41,307 nucleotides of DNA, from contig DWWL01000034.1 in assembly GCA_019119775.1 (NCBI GenBank), positions 1-41,307 on the forward strand, given 5' to 3'. The notes beneath the pieces are model-generated. The model did no database searches and was not told the DNA's origin. It was given only the letters and a program-made list of their open reading frames with translations. This document shows positions 27,870 through 35,430 of this stretch, one piece after another (position 1 is the stretch's first letter; each line of letters opens with the position of its first letter). The position numbers and the translations under genes are program-made. The DNA comes from Candidatus Lachnoclostridium pullistercoris. GTDB taxonomy: Bacteria; Bacillota; Clostridia; Lachnospirales; Lachnospiraceae.

Positions 27870-28946
27870 ATGAAAAAAACACTTTCAGCAGTATTGGCTC
27901 TGGCTATGACTATGGGAGTACTGACTGCCTGCGGCAGCTCTGGAAGCACCGCCGGCACCAGCGGGGCAGATCAGAGCGCGGAGACGTCTGAGGCAGCTGG
28001 AATGAAGGACATTGACAAGCTGACCGTCGCATTTGTGCCGTCAAAAGATCCGGATGAGATCGTAACGGCGACAGAGCCTTTAAAAGGTATGCTGCAGGAA
28101 GAGCTGGCCGGGCTGGGCTACAACGTAAAGGAAGTGGACATCACCGTGGGGACCAACTACGAGGCAGTGGGAGAGGCTTTGAGCGCCGGAACCGCCGATG
28201 TGGGTCTGATTCCCGGCGGCACTTACGTTATGTATGACGATGGAGCGGAAGTCATTCTGACGGCGACCAGAAACGGTCTGACGAAAGATTCAGACAATCC
28301 GGCGGACTGGAATGACGGACAGCCGGATCCGTTTACCGATGAGCAGGTGACCTATTACCGCGCTCTGATTCTTGCCGGACCGTCTGAGAAGGGAAAAGAG
28401 CTGGCGGATAAGGTGAACAGCGGCGAAGAGCTGACCTGGGACGATTTAGACAGCGCTACCTGGGCAGTTATGTCCACAACGTCCCCCGCAGGCTATATCT
28501 ATCCGTCCATCTGGCTGCAGGATCATTACGGCAAAGCCATTACGGATCTGTCCAACGTGGTAACGTCTGATTCCTACGGCAGCACTATGGCCCGCCTGGC
28601 ATCCGGACAGATTGATGTGATGGTGAGCTACGCAGATGTGCGCAACGACTATGAAAAGCAGTGGAATTCTGAGTACGGCCGCGACGGGTCCATCTGGGAA
28701 GAGGTGGAAGTGATCGGCGTCACCCCCGGCATTTACAATGATACGGTGAGCGTGAGCAGATTTTCTCCCATTATGGACGACGATTTCAAGGCAGCCCTGC
28801 AGCAGGCGTTCATCAATATCGGAAATACAGAAGAAGGCAAGAAAGTTATTTCCATCTATTCCCACAACGGCTATCAGATCGCCAAGGACTCTGATTACGA
28901 CAACGAGAGAAAGGCTCAGGAGATCATCCGGAGCATGAATGAGTAG
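27870..28946 (+). CDS. phnD: PhnD-like phosphate/phosphonate-type ABC transporter substrate-binding lipoprotein
   Basis: 358 residues. A lipoprotein signal peptide with lipobox LTAC places the modified Cys at 21, followed by a Ser/Gly/Thr linker. The binding domain starts at KLTVAFVPSKDPDE, like PhnD, and has TADVGLIPGGTYVM and TTSPAGYIYPSIWL, where the Ser/Thr cluster and helix N-terminus hold phosphate-type oxyanions. Family members bind phosphonates, phosphite or phosphate esters; the ligand here is not known. The gene follows the LacI-type regulator and precedes phnC-phnE-phnE. A strong hairpin after it probably lowers expression of the downstream transporter genes relative to this one. 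Confidence 0.92.
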   Translation: MKKTLSAVLALAMTMGVLTACGSSGSTAGTSGADQSAETSEAAGMKDIDKLTVAFVPSKDPDEIVTATEPLKGMLQEELAGLGYNVKEVDITVGTNYEAVGEALSAGTADVGLIPGGTYVMYDDGAEVILTATRNGLTKDSDNPADWNDGQPDPFTDEQVTYYRALILAGPSEKGKELADKVNSGEELTWDDLDSATWAVMSTTSPAGYIYPSIWLQDHYGKAITDLSNVVTSDSYGSTMARLASGQIDVMVSYADVRNDYEKQWNSEYGRDGSIWEEVEVIGVTPGIYNDTVSVSRFSPIMDDDFKAALQQAFINIGNTEEGKKVISIYSHNGYQIAKDSDYDNERKAQEIIRSMNE

Positions 28947-28984
28947 GAGATCCGGGCGCTGACAGCCTGAAGATCGGGAGAGGG

Positions 28985-29017
28985 GAGCGCCGTCGCGGCA
29001 GACGGCGCTCTTATTTT
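28985..29017 (+). terminator. Intra-operon hairpin between phnD and phnC
   Basis: A perfect 10-bp stem, GAGCGCCGTC (28985-28994) with GACGGCGCTC (29001-29010), 6-nt loop and TTATTTT tail. It probably acts as a partial terminator and 3'-end stabiliser, as often seen after binding-protein genes. Confidence 0.8.
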
Positions 29018-29048
29018 CCATATTTCATTTGCAGTGAGGTAGATATAT

Positions 29049-29813
29049 ATGATACGATTTGAACAGGTCAGCAAGATATACAGCAATGGAGTAAAAGGAT
29101 TGGACAATGTCACTCTGGACATTGAACAGGGAGAATTTGTGGCGATTATCGGTCTCTCCGGCGCGGGAAAATCCACCCTCCTGCGGTCCATCAACCGGAT
29201 GCACGGCATCACAGGAGGCTCGCTGACGGTGGACGGAGTGGATGTGACGAAGCTGAAGGGAAAAGAACTTCGGAAATTCCGCCGAAAGATCGGCATGATC
29301 TTTCAGTCCTTCAATCTGATCACCAGAACCACGGTGATCAACAACGTGCTCACTTCCCGCGTCCCGGATCTGCCCTGGTGGAGATCGCTTTTGGGGATTT
29401 ACCGGAAGGAGGACAAGATCGCGGCGCTGGAAGCTCTGGACAAGGTGGGCATCCTGGACAAGGCATATTCCCGGGTGGACCAGCTGTCCGGCGGGCAGCA
29501 GCAGCGGGTGGCTCTTGCCAGGACTCTCGCACAGAATCCCTCTATCATTCTGGCGGATGAACCGGTGGCCGCACTGGATCCGGTGACGGCCAAGCAGGTG
29601 ATGGATGATTTCCGCCACATTAACCGTGAGATGAAAATCACAGTGATCATCAACATCCACCATGTAGATCTGGCTCTGGACTACGCGGACCGGGTAATTG
29701 GGATCCGGGCCGGAAAGATCGTTTACGACGGTCCCGCATCCCAGGTGGATGAGAAAGTGCTTTCTTCTATATATAACGGACAGGAATACGGGAAGATGGA
29801 GGCGGTTCAATGA
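29049..29813 (+). CDS. phnC: PhnC-like ABC transporter ATP-binding protein
   Basis: 254 residues. Walker A is in GLSGAGKSTLLRSINRMHG (near 35-55), the Q-loop in GMIFQSFNLI, the ABC signature LSGGQQQR and Walker B ILADEPVAALD follow, and an H-loop INIHHVD is present. The INRMHG and LITRTTVINNVL stretches are typical of PhnC. It powers import through the two PhnE-like permeases downstream. The GTGAGGT ribosome binding site precedes ATG 29049. The stop overlaps the phnE start (ATGA at 29810), so translation is coupled. Confidence 0.95.
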   Translation: MIRFEQVSKIYSNGVKGLDNVTLDIEQGEFVAIIGLSGAGKSTLLRSINRMHGITGGSLTVDGVDVTKLKGKELRKFRRKIGMIFQSFNLITRTTVINNVLTSRVPDLPWWRSLLGIYRKEDKIAALEALDKVGILDKAYSRVDQLSGGQQQRVALARTLAQNPSIILADEPVAALDPVTAKQVMDDFRHINREMKITVIINIHHVDLALDYADRVIGIRAGKIVYDGPASQVDEKVLSSIYNGQEYGKMEAVQ

Positions 29814-30610
29814 AAAACAGAACGATCACGCTGTCAAACGGAAAGACGGTAGAACAGCCCCGTTCCCATAAACTGGCAGTCTGCATCCTGCTGCTGGCGG
29901 CTCTGGCCCTTTCGGTCCGGGTGACCGGCTTTCAGATGTCAGTGCTCATAAGAGGCGGATACCGCTTTTTTGATATTTTAAAACAGATGGTCCCGCCGGA
30001 CATTGATTACCTGGACCATGTGTGGGGACCTTTGTTTGACACGATAAAAATGTCCATACTGGGCTCAGCGGCGGGAGCAGTGCTGGCGGTGCCGTTTTCG
30101 GTCCTGGCCTCTTCCAACATTGTCAAAAACCGCGGAATCATCGGCGCGGTGCGGATCTTTTACAGCATTGTCCGCACGCTCCCCACTCTGGTCACGGCCC
30201 TGATCGCCACCTACATTTTCGGCCTGGGAACCTTTGCGGGAACCATCGCCATCGGCGTTTTTACCTTTTCCTATGTGGGAAAACTCCTCTATGAACAGAT
30301 CGAAACGGTGGATATGGGAGCTTATGAGGCTATGGAGGCTCTGGGAGCTGACCGTTTTCACGCGTTTCTCTACTCGGTGGTTCCCCAGATTCTGCCGGGA
30401 TACATTTCCAACTGCCTGTTCTGCTTTGAGGGAAATGTGCGGTATGCCGCCATTTTAGGCTATGTGGGAGCCGGCGGACTGGGGCTTATCATCAATGAGA
30501 AGGTGGGCTGGAGAGAGTACGACAAGGTGGGAATGATCCTGGTCACGCTGTTTGGAGCAGTGGTGATCATTGAATTTATCAGCCACCAGATCAGGAAAAG
30601 GCTGACATAG
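29810..30610 (+). CDS. phnE: PhnE-like ABC transporter permease (first)
   Basis: 266 residues with about six hydrophobic segments. The inner-membrane permease domain runs from FDTIKMSILGSAAG on, and the EAA-type cytosolic coupling loop is AYEAMEALGADRFHAFLYSVVPQILP (about 170-195). FVASN/LGYVGAGGLGLIINE and a C-terminal VIIEFISHQIRKRL follow the usual PhnE plan. It pairs with a second, different permease encoded 11 nt downstream to make a heterodimer with PhnC. No extra domain or truncation is seen. Confidence 0.93.
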   Translation: MKNRTITLSNGKTVEQPRSHKLAVCILLLAALALSVRVTGFQMSVLIRGGYRFFDILKQMVPPDIDYLDHVWGPLFDTIKMSILGSAAGAVLAVPFSVLASSNIVKNRGIIGAVRIFYSIVRTLPTLVTALIATYIFGLGTFAGTIAIGVFTFSYVGKLLYEQIETVDMGAYEAMEALGADRFHAFLYSVVPQILPGYISNCLFCFEGNVRYAAILGYVGAGGLGLIINEKVGWREYDKVGMILVTLFGAVVIIEFISHQIRKRLT

Positions 30611-30621
30611 GAGGAATTGTG

Positions 30622-31431
30622 ATGAATGAGAGAATAGCGGCTCAGCTGAATGCGGAAAAATCTCCTCTTTTGAAGAGACTTTTGCTGGCAGCGGCAATAT
30701 TGGCTGTTTTGGTCTGGAGCAGCGTGGGAATCCGTTCTACCTCCGCTGTGGGAAACGGCATGGCCGTGGCGGGGAGCATTGTGCGGGGGATCCTGACGCC
30801 TGATCTGAGCTTTCTGTTTGACCTGACGGCCCAGGGAGTGCCCTACCTCCTGCTGGAGACGGTCTGCATCGCTTTTATGGGCACGCTCGTGGGGGCGGTG
30901 ATCGCCATCCCCTTCGCTTTTCTGGGGGCGGCCAATATTGTGCCGAAAGGAATTGCCCTGGTCAGCCGGGTGGCGGTGATGGCTGTGAGGACCATCCCCT
31001 CCTTTGTGTACGGACTGATGTTTATCCGCGTGACCGGTCCGGGGGCGTTTGCGGGACTGATGACCATGAGCCTCTGCTCGGTGGGAATGGTTTCCAAAAT
31101 GTATATTGAATCCATTGAGGATCTGGATAAAAAGATCCTGGAATCCCTGGACGCATCCGGGTGCACGTTTTTCCAGAAGATCCGGTATGGAATCCTGCCG
31201 CAGCTTCTGCCGGATTTTGCGTCAACGGTGATCTACCGGTTTGACATGAACCTGAGAGACGCCACCGTGCTGGGTCTGGTGGGAGCCGGAGGAATTGGAG
31301 CGCCTCTGATATTTGCCATGAATTCTTACCGCTGGAACGAGGTGGGATCCATTCTCATCGGACTGATCGTGCTGATCCTGATCATCGAAGTTTTTTCCAC
31401 AAGGATCAGAAATAAACTGGTAAGGGGGTAA
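30622..31431 (+). CDS. phnE: PhnE-like ABC transporter permease (second)
   Basis: 269 residues from ATG 30622; GTG 30619 is possible, but GAGGAATT fits ATG better. It has about six membrane segments and the coupling loop ESLDASGCTFFQKIRYGILPQLLPDF. A GLVGAGGIGAPLIFAMNSYRW block and a C-terminal IIEVFSTRIRNKL match the first permease, so the pair arose by old duplication and makes a heterodimeric channel. It is followed after only 3 nt by the 5'-nucleotidase gene, strong evidence that transport and dephosphorylation are functionally linked. Confidence 0.93.
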   Translation: MNERIAAQLNAEKSPLLKRLLLAAAILAVLVWSSVGIRSTSAVGNGMAVAGSIVRGILTPDLSFLFDLTAQGVPYLLLETVCIAFMGTLVGAVIAIPFAFLGAANIVPKGIALVSRVAVMAVRTIPSFVYGLMFIRVTGPGAFAGLMTMSLCSVGMVSKMYIESIEDLDKKILESLDASGCTFFQKIRYGILPQLLPDFASTVIYRFDMNLRDATVLGLVGAGGIGAPLIFAMNSYRWNEVGSILIGLIVLILIIEVFSTRIRNKLVRG

Positions 31432-31434
31432 ATC

Positions 31435-32961
31435 ATGAAGCGGGTGTTGAAAATCTACTATACCTCAGACACGCACGGCCACCTGTTCCCTTCGGAGGGC
31501 GGCCGGAGGGGAGGACTGCTTTCCTGCTTCGGAGAGTTTGAAAAAGACGGAAATACGCTGATTCTGGACGGGGGAGACACGGTCCAGGGGGCGCCGTTAA
31601 TCAAGTTTCTGCGGGAAGAGCATCAGCTGGAACAGGTGCTTGCCCGGGCATTCTGCCAGGCAGGCTATGACTGCTTTGCCCTGGGAAACCACGATTTTAA
31701 TTATGGAAGAGAGAGCCTGGCGGACTTTTTAAACGCCATGGATGCGGAGTGCCTGACGGCCAACGTGAAGGACTTAAAAGGGACGCTTCCCGTGAAGGCG
31801 TGGACTGTGCGCACCCTGGAAAACGGACTCCGTGTGGGGATCTGCGGTGTGGTGACGGACTGCGTCAATCTGTGGGAGGCAAAGGAAAATCTGAAGGATC
31901 TTCAGGTGACGGATGCCTTTGAGGCGGCAAAGCAGGCGCTGGCAGAGATGAAGGACAAATGCGACGTGACGGTCTGCATCTACCACGGCGGCTATGAGTG
32001 CGATCTGGAGAGCGGAAAACGGCTGTGTCAGGGAAAGGAAAATATGGCCTGCCGGATGCTTGAGGAGCTGGAGTTTGACCTCCTTCTGACGGCCCATCAG
32101 CACATGGAGACGGCCGGAAGAGAGGTAAACGGCACCTACACGCTTCAGCTGCCGCCGAACGGCGTAAAGTATGCCCTGGTGGAAGTGGCCGTGGAGGACG
32201 GCGGCACGGAGGAAAATCCCTGCCGGAAAACGGAGATCACCGGAAGACTGGTGAGCCCTGAGAGCCCGGCTCCTGCGGATATGGAGAGATGGCTGGCACC
32301 GGTGAGAGAGGCGGAAGCCAGGTGGAAAGAGAGAGTGATCGGCACACTCGCCCAGGAGATCCCGGCTGAGGGGCTTTTGGAGCGGGCGATAAATGGCTGC
32401 GGTCTGGCCGACCTGGGAAATCAGGTACAGCTGTGGATCACTGGGGCGGATATGGCCTGCATCGGCATGGCCAATGAGCCTCTGGGGCTGAAGCGCCAGG
32501 TGAAGCTGGGGGATATGCTGCGGGCATTTCCCTTTCCCAACCGTCAGGTGGTGCTGACGGTCACAGGGGAGATCCTGAAGGCGGCGCTGGAGAGGTGCGC
32601 TTCTTATTTTGATCTGCAGGACGGGAAGGCGGTGATCTCCGAACGGTTCACGAAGCCGAAGCTGGAACATTACAATTATGACTTTTACGCGGGGGTGGAG
32701 TACATTGCCGATCTGCGAAGGCCGGTCGGGGACCGGGTGACAAAGATCCTGGTGAACGGAGAGCCGCTGCAGAGCGGCAGAACCTACACCCTGGCCATGA
32801 GCGATTATCGGGCCACGGGAACGGGAGGATACGAATGCTTCCGTTCCTGTCCGCCTGCAAAGACCTATCCGGGCGACATGCAGACGGCCATCCTGGAATA
32901 TTTTAAGGCTCACCCGGATGGGGAAGTGAAGCCTCAGGGAAAGATCCATCTGATTTATTGA
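31435..32961 (+). CDS. Bifunctional metallophosphatase/5'-nucleotidase (UshA-like), cytosolic
   Basis: 508 residues. The metallophosphoesterase domain has the metal motifs YTSDTHGH (Asp12, His14), GGD (46-48), GNHDF (84-88), YHGGYE and LLTAHQHM. The C-terminal 5'-nucleotidase substrate domain (about 290-508) contains GDMLRAFPFPNRQVVLTVTGE and AMSDYRATGTGGYECF. Unlike classical UshA it lacks a signal peptide, so it should act in the cytosol. Substrates could be nucleotides or other phosphate monoesters. It begins 3 nt after the second permease and ends at a strong hairpin terminator, so it is the last gene of the transporter operon. Cytosolic location fits import of intact phosphate esters, an inference. 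Confidence 0.93.
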   Translation: MKRVLKIYYTSDTHGHLFPSEGGRRGGLLSCFGEFEKDGNTLILDGGDTVQGAPLIKFLREEHQLEQVLARAFCQAGYDCFALGNHDFNYGRESLADFLNAMDAECLTANVKDLKGTLPVKAWTVRTLENGLRVGICGVVTDCVNLWEAKENLKDLQVTDAFEAAKQALAEMKDKCDVTVCIYHGGYECDLESGKRLCQGKENMACRMLEELEFDLLLTAHQHMETAGREVNGTYTLQLPPNGVKYALVEVAVEDGGTEENPCRKTEITGRLVSPESPAPADMERWLAPVREAEARWKERVIGTLAQEIPAEGLLERAINGCGLADLGNQVQLWITGADMACIGMANEPLGLKRQVKLGDMLRAFPFPNRQVVLTVTGEILKAALERCASYFDLQDGKAVISERFTKPKLEHYNYDFYAGVEYIADLRRPVGDRVTKILVNGEPLQSGRTYTLAMSDYRATGTGGYECFRSCPPAKTYPGDMQTAILEYFKAHPDGEVKPQGKIHLIY

Positions 32962-32981
32962 TTGAAAAAGTCAACATAGGA

Positions 32982-33045
32982 GACGGCTGGCTGCCTGTTT
33001 TCCGGAAAACTGAAGTTTCCGGGACGGCAGGCGGCCGTTTTTTGT
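32982..33045 (+). terminator. Long-stem terminator after the nucleotidase gene
   Basis: GACGGC...GCTGCCTG on the left pairs with CGGCAGGC...CCGT on the right, with an inner CCGGAAA/TTTCCGG stem, then TTTTTT. It closes the LacI-phn-nucleotidase region. Confidence 0.85.
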
Positions 33046-33088
33046 CTGACAGGAAACTTTGCTCTCTGTTTCCGCACTTCATCGGGGA

Positions 33089-33117
33089 TTGTCTGGCGTC
33101 AGGTCTTGTGATAAGAT
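33089..33117 (+). promoter_or_regulatory. Putative promoter of the phosphoribosyltransferase gene
   Basis: TTGTCT at 33089-33094, a 17-nt spacer and TAAGAT at 33112-33117. A perfect hairpin, CTGCGGGA/TCCCGCAG (33127-33148), forms just past the predicted start, at the mRNA 5' end. Confidence 0.55.
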
Positions 33118-33183
33118 GATAGAAGCCTGCGGGAACCATTTCCCGCAGCGGAGCCATCATGGAAAATTTTGGAGGAAGAGAAC

Positions 33184-33771
33184 ATGGAACATACGTATCA
33201 GATGAAGGTCTGCGGAGTGGAGCGGGAGCTGTCGTTAGTTCCCATAGATGAGAATAAGGCGTTTGCCAGTTTTGTGGTGATCGGAGACACAGAGCTGGTG
33301 GAGAGGGCGGCCGCGGAGCTGGCAGCGCAGGTTCCGCCGGTGGACGTGGTCCTCACTGCGGAGGCAAAGGGCATTGCCCTGGCCTATGAGCTGAGCCGCC
33401 GGCTGGGAATGAAGGAATTTATCGTGGCCAGAAAGAGCGTGAAATCCTACATGAAGAATCCTATCAGCGCCAGTGTTCATTCCATCACCACCCAGGGAGA
33501 ACAGCACATTTACTTAGATGAGGCGGATATCCGCAAGGTGGCGGGAAAAAGAGTCTGCATTGTGGACGATGTGATTTCCACGGGAGAATCGCTCCGGGCT
33601 GTGGAGGAACTGGCGAAAAAGGCCGGCGGGAACGTAGTCTGCCGGGCGGCCATCCTGGCGGAGGGAAATGCCGCAAAGCGGAAAGACATTCTGTTTTTGG
33701 GGGAGCTGCCTCTGTTTGAAAAAAATGAAAACGGGGAGTACGTCCCCATGAGCGCGGAGGAAAATGAATGA
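33184..33771 (+). CDS. Adenine-phosphoribosyltransferase-like protein
   Basis: 195 residues. It carries the PRPP-binding loop VCIVDDVISTGES at 124-136 and the type I PRTase core (VDVVLTAEAKGIALAYELSRRLG, FIVARKSVKSYM). The VLTAEAKGI and ARKxxKxYM features are those of adenine and xanthine phosphoribosyltransferase-like proteins. The base used cannot be told, and the family includes regulators such as PurR. ATG 33184 follows GGAGGAAG with good spacing; TTG 33169 is rejected. It overlaps the next gene by 4 nt (ATGA). It comes after a terminator and has its own promoter, so it is near the nucleotidase but not in the same operon; salvage of a released base is a hypothesis. Confidence 0.85.
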   Translation: MEHTYQMKVCGVERELSLVPIDENKAFASFVVIGDTELVERAAAELAAQVPPVDVVLTAEAKGIALAYELSRRLGMKEFIVARKSVKSYMKNPISASVHSITTQGEQHIYLDEADIRKVAGKRVCIVDDVISTGESLRAVEELAKKAGGNVVCRAAILAEGNAAKRKDILFLGELPLFEKNENGEYVPMSAEENE

Positions 33772-35321
33772 GTATTCTGAATGTTGAACATTTAAGCCAT
33801 GGCTTCGGGGACCGGGCCATTTTTCACGACGTGTCTTTCCGCCTGCTGAAGGGGGAGCACATCGGCCTGATCGGAGCCAACGGGGAAGGCAAGTCCACAT
33901 TTATGAATATTATCACCGGAAAACTCCAGCCGGATGAGGGAAAGGTGGAATGGGCGAAGAACGTGCGGGTAGGATATCTGGACCAGCACTCAGTCCTGGA
34001 AAAGGGAATGACCATCCGGGATGTGTTAAAAAGCGCCTTTGCCTTTCTCTTTGAGATGGAGGAGCGGATGAATGAGATCTGCGACCGGATGGGAGAGGCG
34101 TCGGAGCAGGAGATGGAGACGATGATGGAGGAGCTGGGCACGATCCAGGACCTTCTCATGGCCCACGATTTTTACGTGATCGACTCCAAAGTGGAGGAGA
34201 TCGGCCATGCGTTCGGGCTGGATGAGCTGGGGCTGGACAAGGATGTGACAGAGCTTTCCGGCGGGCAGCGGACGAAGGTGCTGCTGGCAAAGCTGCTTTT
34301 GGAGAAACCGGATATTCTTCTGCTGGATGAGCCCACCAACTATCTGGATGAACAGCACATTGAGTGGCTGAAGCGGTATCTTCAGGAGTATGAGAACGCG
34401 TTTATCCTGATCTCCCACGATGTTCCCTTTTTAAACAGCGTGATCAATCTGATCTACCATATGGAAAATCAGCGCCTGGACCGGTATGTGGGGGACTACG
34501 ACAAGTTTCAGGAAGTGTACGCTATGAAACGGTCCCAGCTGGAGGCAGCGTACAAGAGACAGCAGCAGGAGATCGCCGATCTCCAGGATTTTGTGGCCAG
34601 AAACAAGGCCCGGGTGGCCACCAGGAACATGGCCATGTCACGGCAGAAAAAGCTGGACAAGATGGAAGTAATCGAGCTGGCGAAGGAGAAGCCGAAGCCG
34701 GAGTTCCATTTCCTGGAAGCCAGAACTTCCGGAAAAATGATATTTGAGACGAAGCAGCTGGTGATCGGCTATGATGAGCCTTTGTCCCGGCCGCTGGATT
34801 TCTCCATGGAGAGAGGAGAAAAAGTGGTGCTGGTGGGAGCCAACGGCATTGGAAAGACCACTCTGTTAAAGAGCCTTCTGGGCCTGATCCCGTCCCTGTC
34901 CGGGTCTGTGGAGCAGGGGGATTATCTGTCCATCGGCTATTTTGAGCAGGAGACGGCCCCGGGAAACACTTCCACCTGCATCGAGGAGATCTGGAAGGAA
35001 TTTCCGTCCTTCACCCAGTACCAGGTCCGCGCCGCCCTGGCAAAATGCGGCCTGACCACGAAGAATATTGAGAGCCAGGTCCGCGTTCTCTCCGGAGGCG
35101 AGCAGGCGAAAGTGCGCCTGTGCAAGCTGATGAACCGGGAGACAAATGTCCTTCTGCTGGACGAGCCCACCAACCATCTGGATGTGGACGCGAAGGCAGA
35201 GTTAAAGCGCGCCCTGAAGGAGTACAAGGGGACCATCCTGCTGATCTGCCATGAGCCGGAGTTCTACCAGGGGCTTGCCACGAAAGTGATGGACTGTTCG
35301 GAGTGGGCGCTGCGGGTGTAG
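33768..35321 (+). CDS. ABC-F family ATP-binding protein
   Basis: 517 residues with two ABC domains and no membrane segments, the ABC-F plan. The first has Walker A GANGEGKST (36-44), signature LSGGQRTK and Walker B ILLLDEPTNYLD; the second has GANGIGKTT, LSGGEQAK and VLLLDEPTNHLD. The linker between them (about 240-310) is charged and helical (AAYKRQQQEIADLQDFVARNKARVATRNMA), the ribosome P-site tRNA interaction motif region. ABC-F proteins act on stalled ribosomes or protect them from antibiotics; the short linker and absence of special features do not reveal a resistance type. Translation is coupled to the phosphoribosyltransferase by ATGA. Confidence 0.93.
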   Translation: MSILNVEHLSHGFGDRAIFHDVSFRLLKGEHIGLIGANGEGKSTFMNIITGKLQPDEGKVEWAKNVRVGYLDQHSVLEKGMTIRDVLKSAFAFLFEMEERMNEICDRMGEASEQEMETMMEELGTIQDLLMAHDFYVIDSKVEEIGHAFGLDELGLDKDVTELSGGQRTKVLLAKLLLEKPDILLLDEPTNYLDEQHIEWLKRYLQEYENAFILISHDVPFLNSVINLIYHMENQRLDRYVGDYDKFQEVYAMKRSQLEAAYKRQQQEIADLQDFVARNKARVATRNMAMSRQKKLDKMEVIELAKEKPKPEFHFLEARTSGKMIFETKQLVIGYDEPLSRPLDFSMERGEKVVLVGANGIGKTTLLKSLLGLIPSLSGSVEQGDYLSIGYFEQETAPGNTSTCIEEIWKEFPSFTQYQVRAALAKCGLTTKNIESQVRVLSGGEQAKVRLCKLMNRETNVLLLDEPTNHLDVDAKAELKRALKEYKGTILLICHEPEFYQGLATKVMDCSEWALRV

Positions 35322-35325
35322 GAAT

Positions 35326-35380
35326 TTTACAAAAACTATACAAAACCGGGATGATAAACTTTACATTTCTTTTTTATACT
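35326..35380 (+). promoter_or_regulatory. Candidate Pho box and promoter of the exported phosphatase
   Basis: TTTACA at 35326, TATACA at 35337 (11-nt period) and TTTACA at 35360 resemble the TT(A/C/T)ACA direct repeats bound by Bacillus PhoP. A TATACT -10 box is at 35375-35380 and there is no good -35. The layout, with repeats at about -60 to -20, is that of a PhoP-activated promoter. Confidence 0.6.
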
Positions 35381-35430
35381 AAAACCGAAAGAAAAAGTAC
35401 AGCATGTACGAACAGTTCAGGAGGAAGAAT

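Noticed and set aside
31774..32949. 391-residue minus-strand frame opposite the 5'-nucleotidase
   Set aside because: The nucleotidase metal motifs prove the plus strand; the antisense frame is a shadow.
33159..33183. Short upstream reading frame from ATG 33159 before the phosphoribosyltransferase
   Set aside because: It has no ribosome binding site of its own and runs into the gene in another frame; nothing in its peptide is notable.
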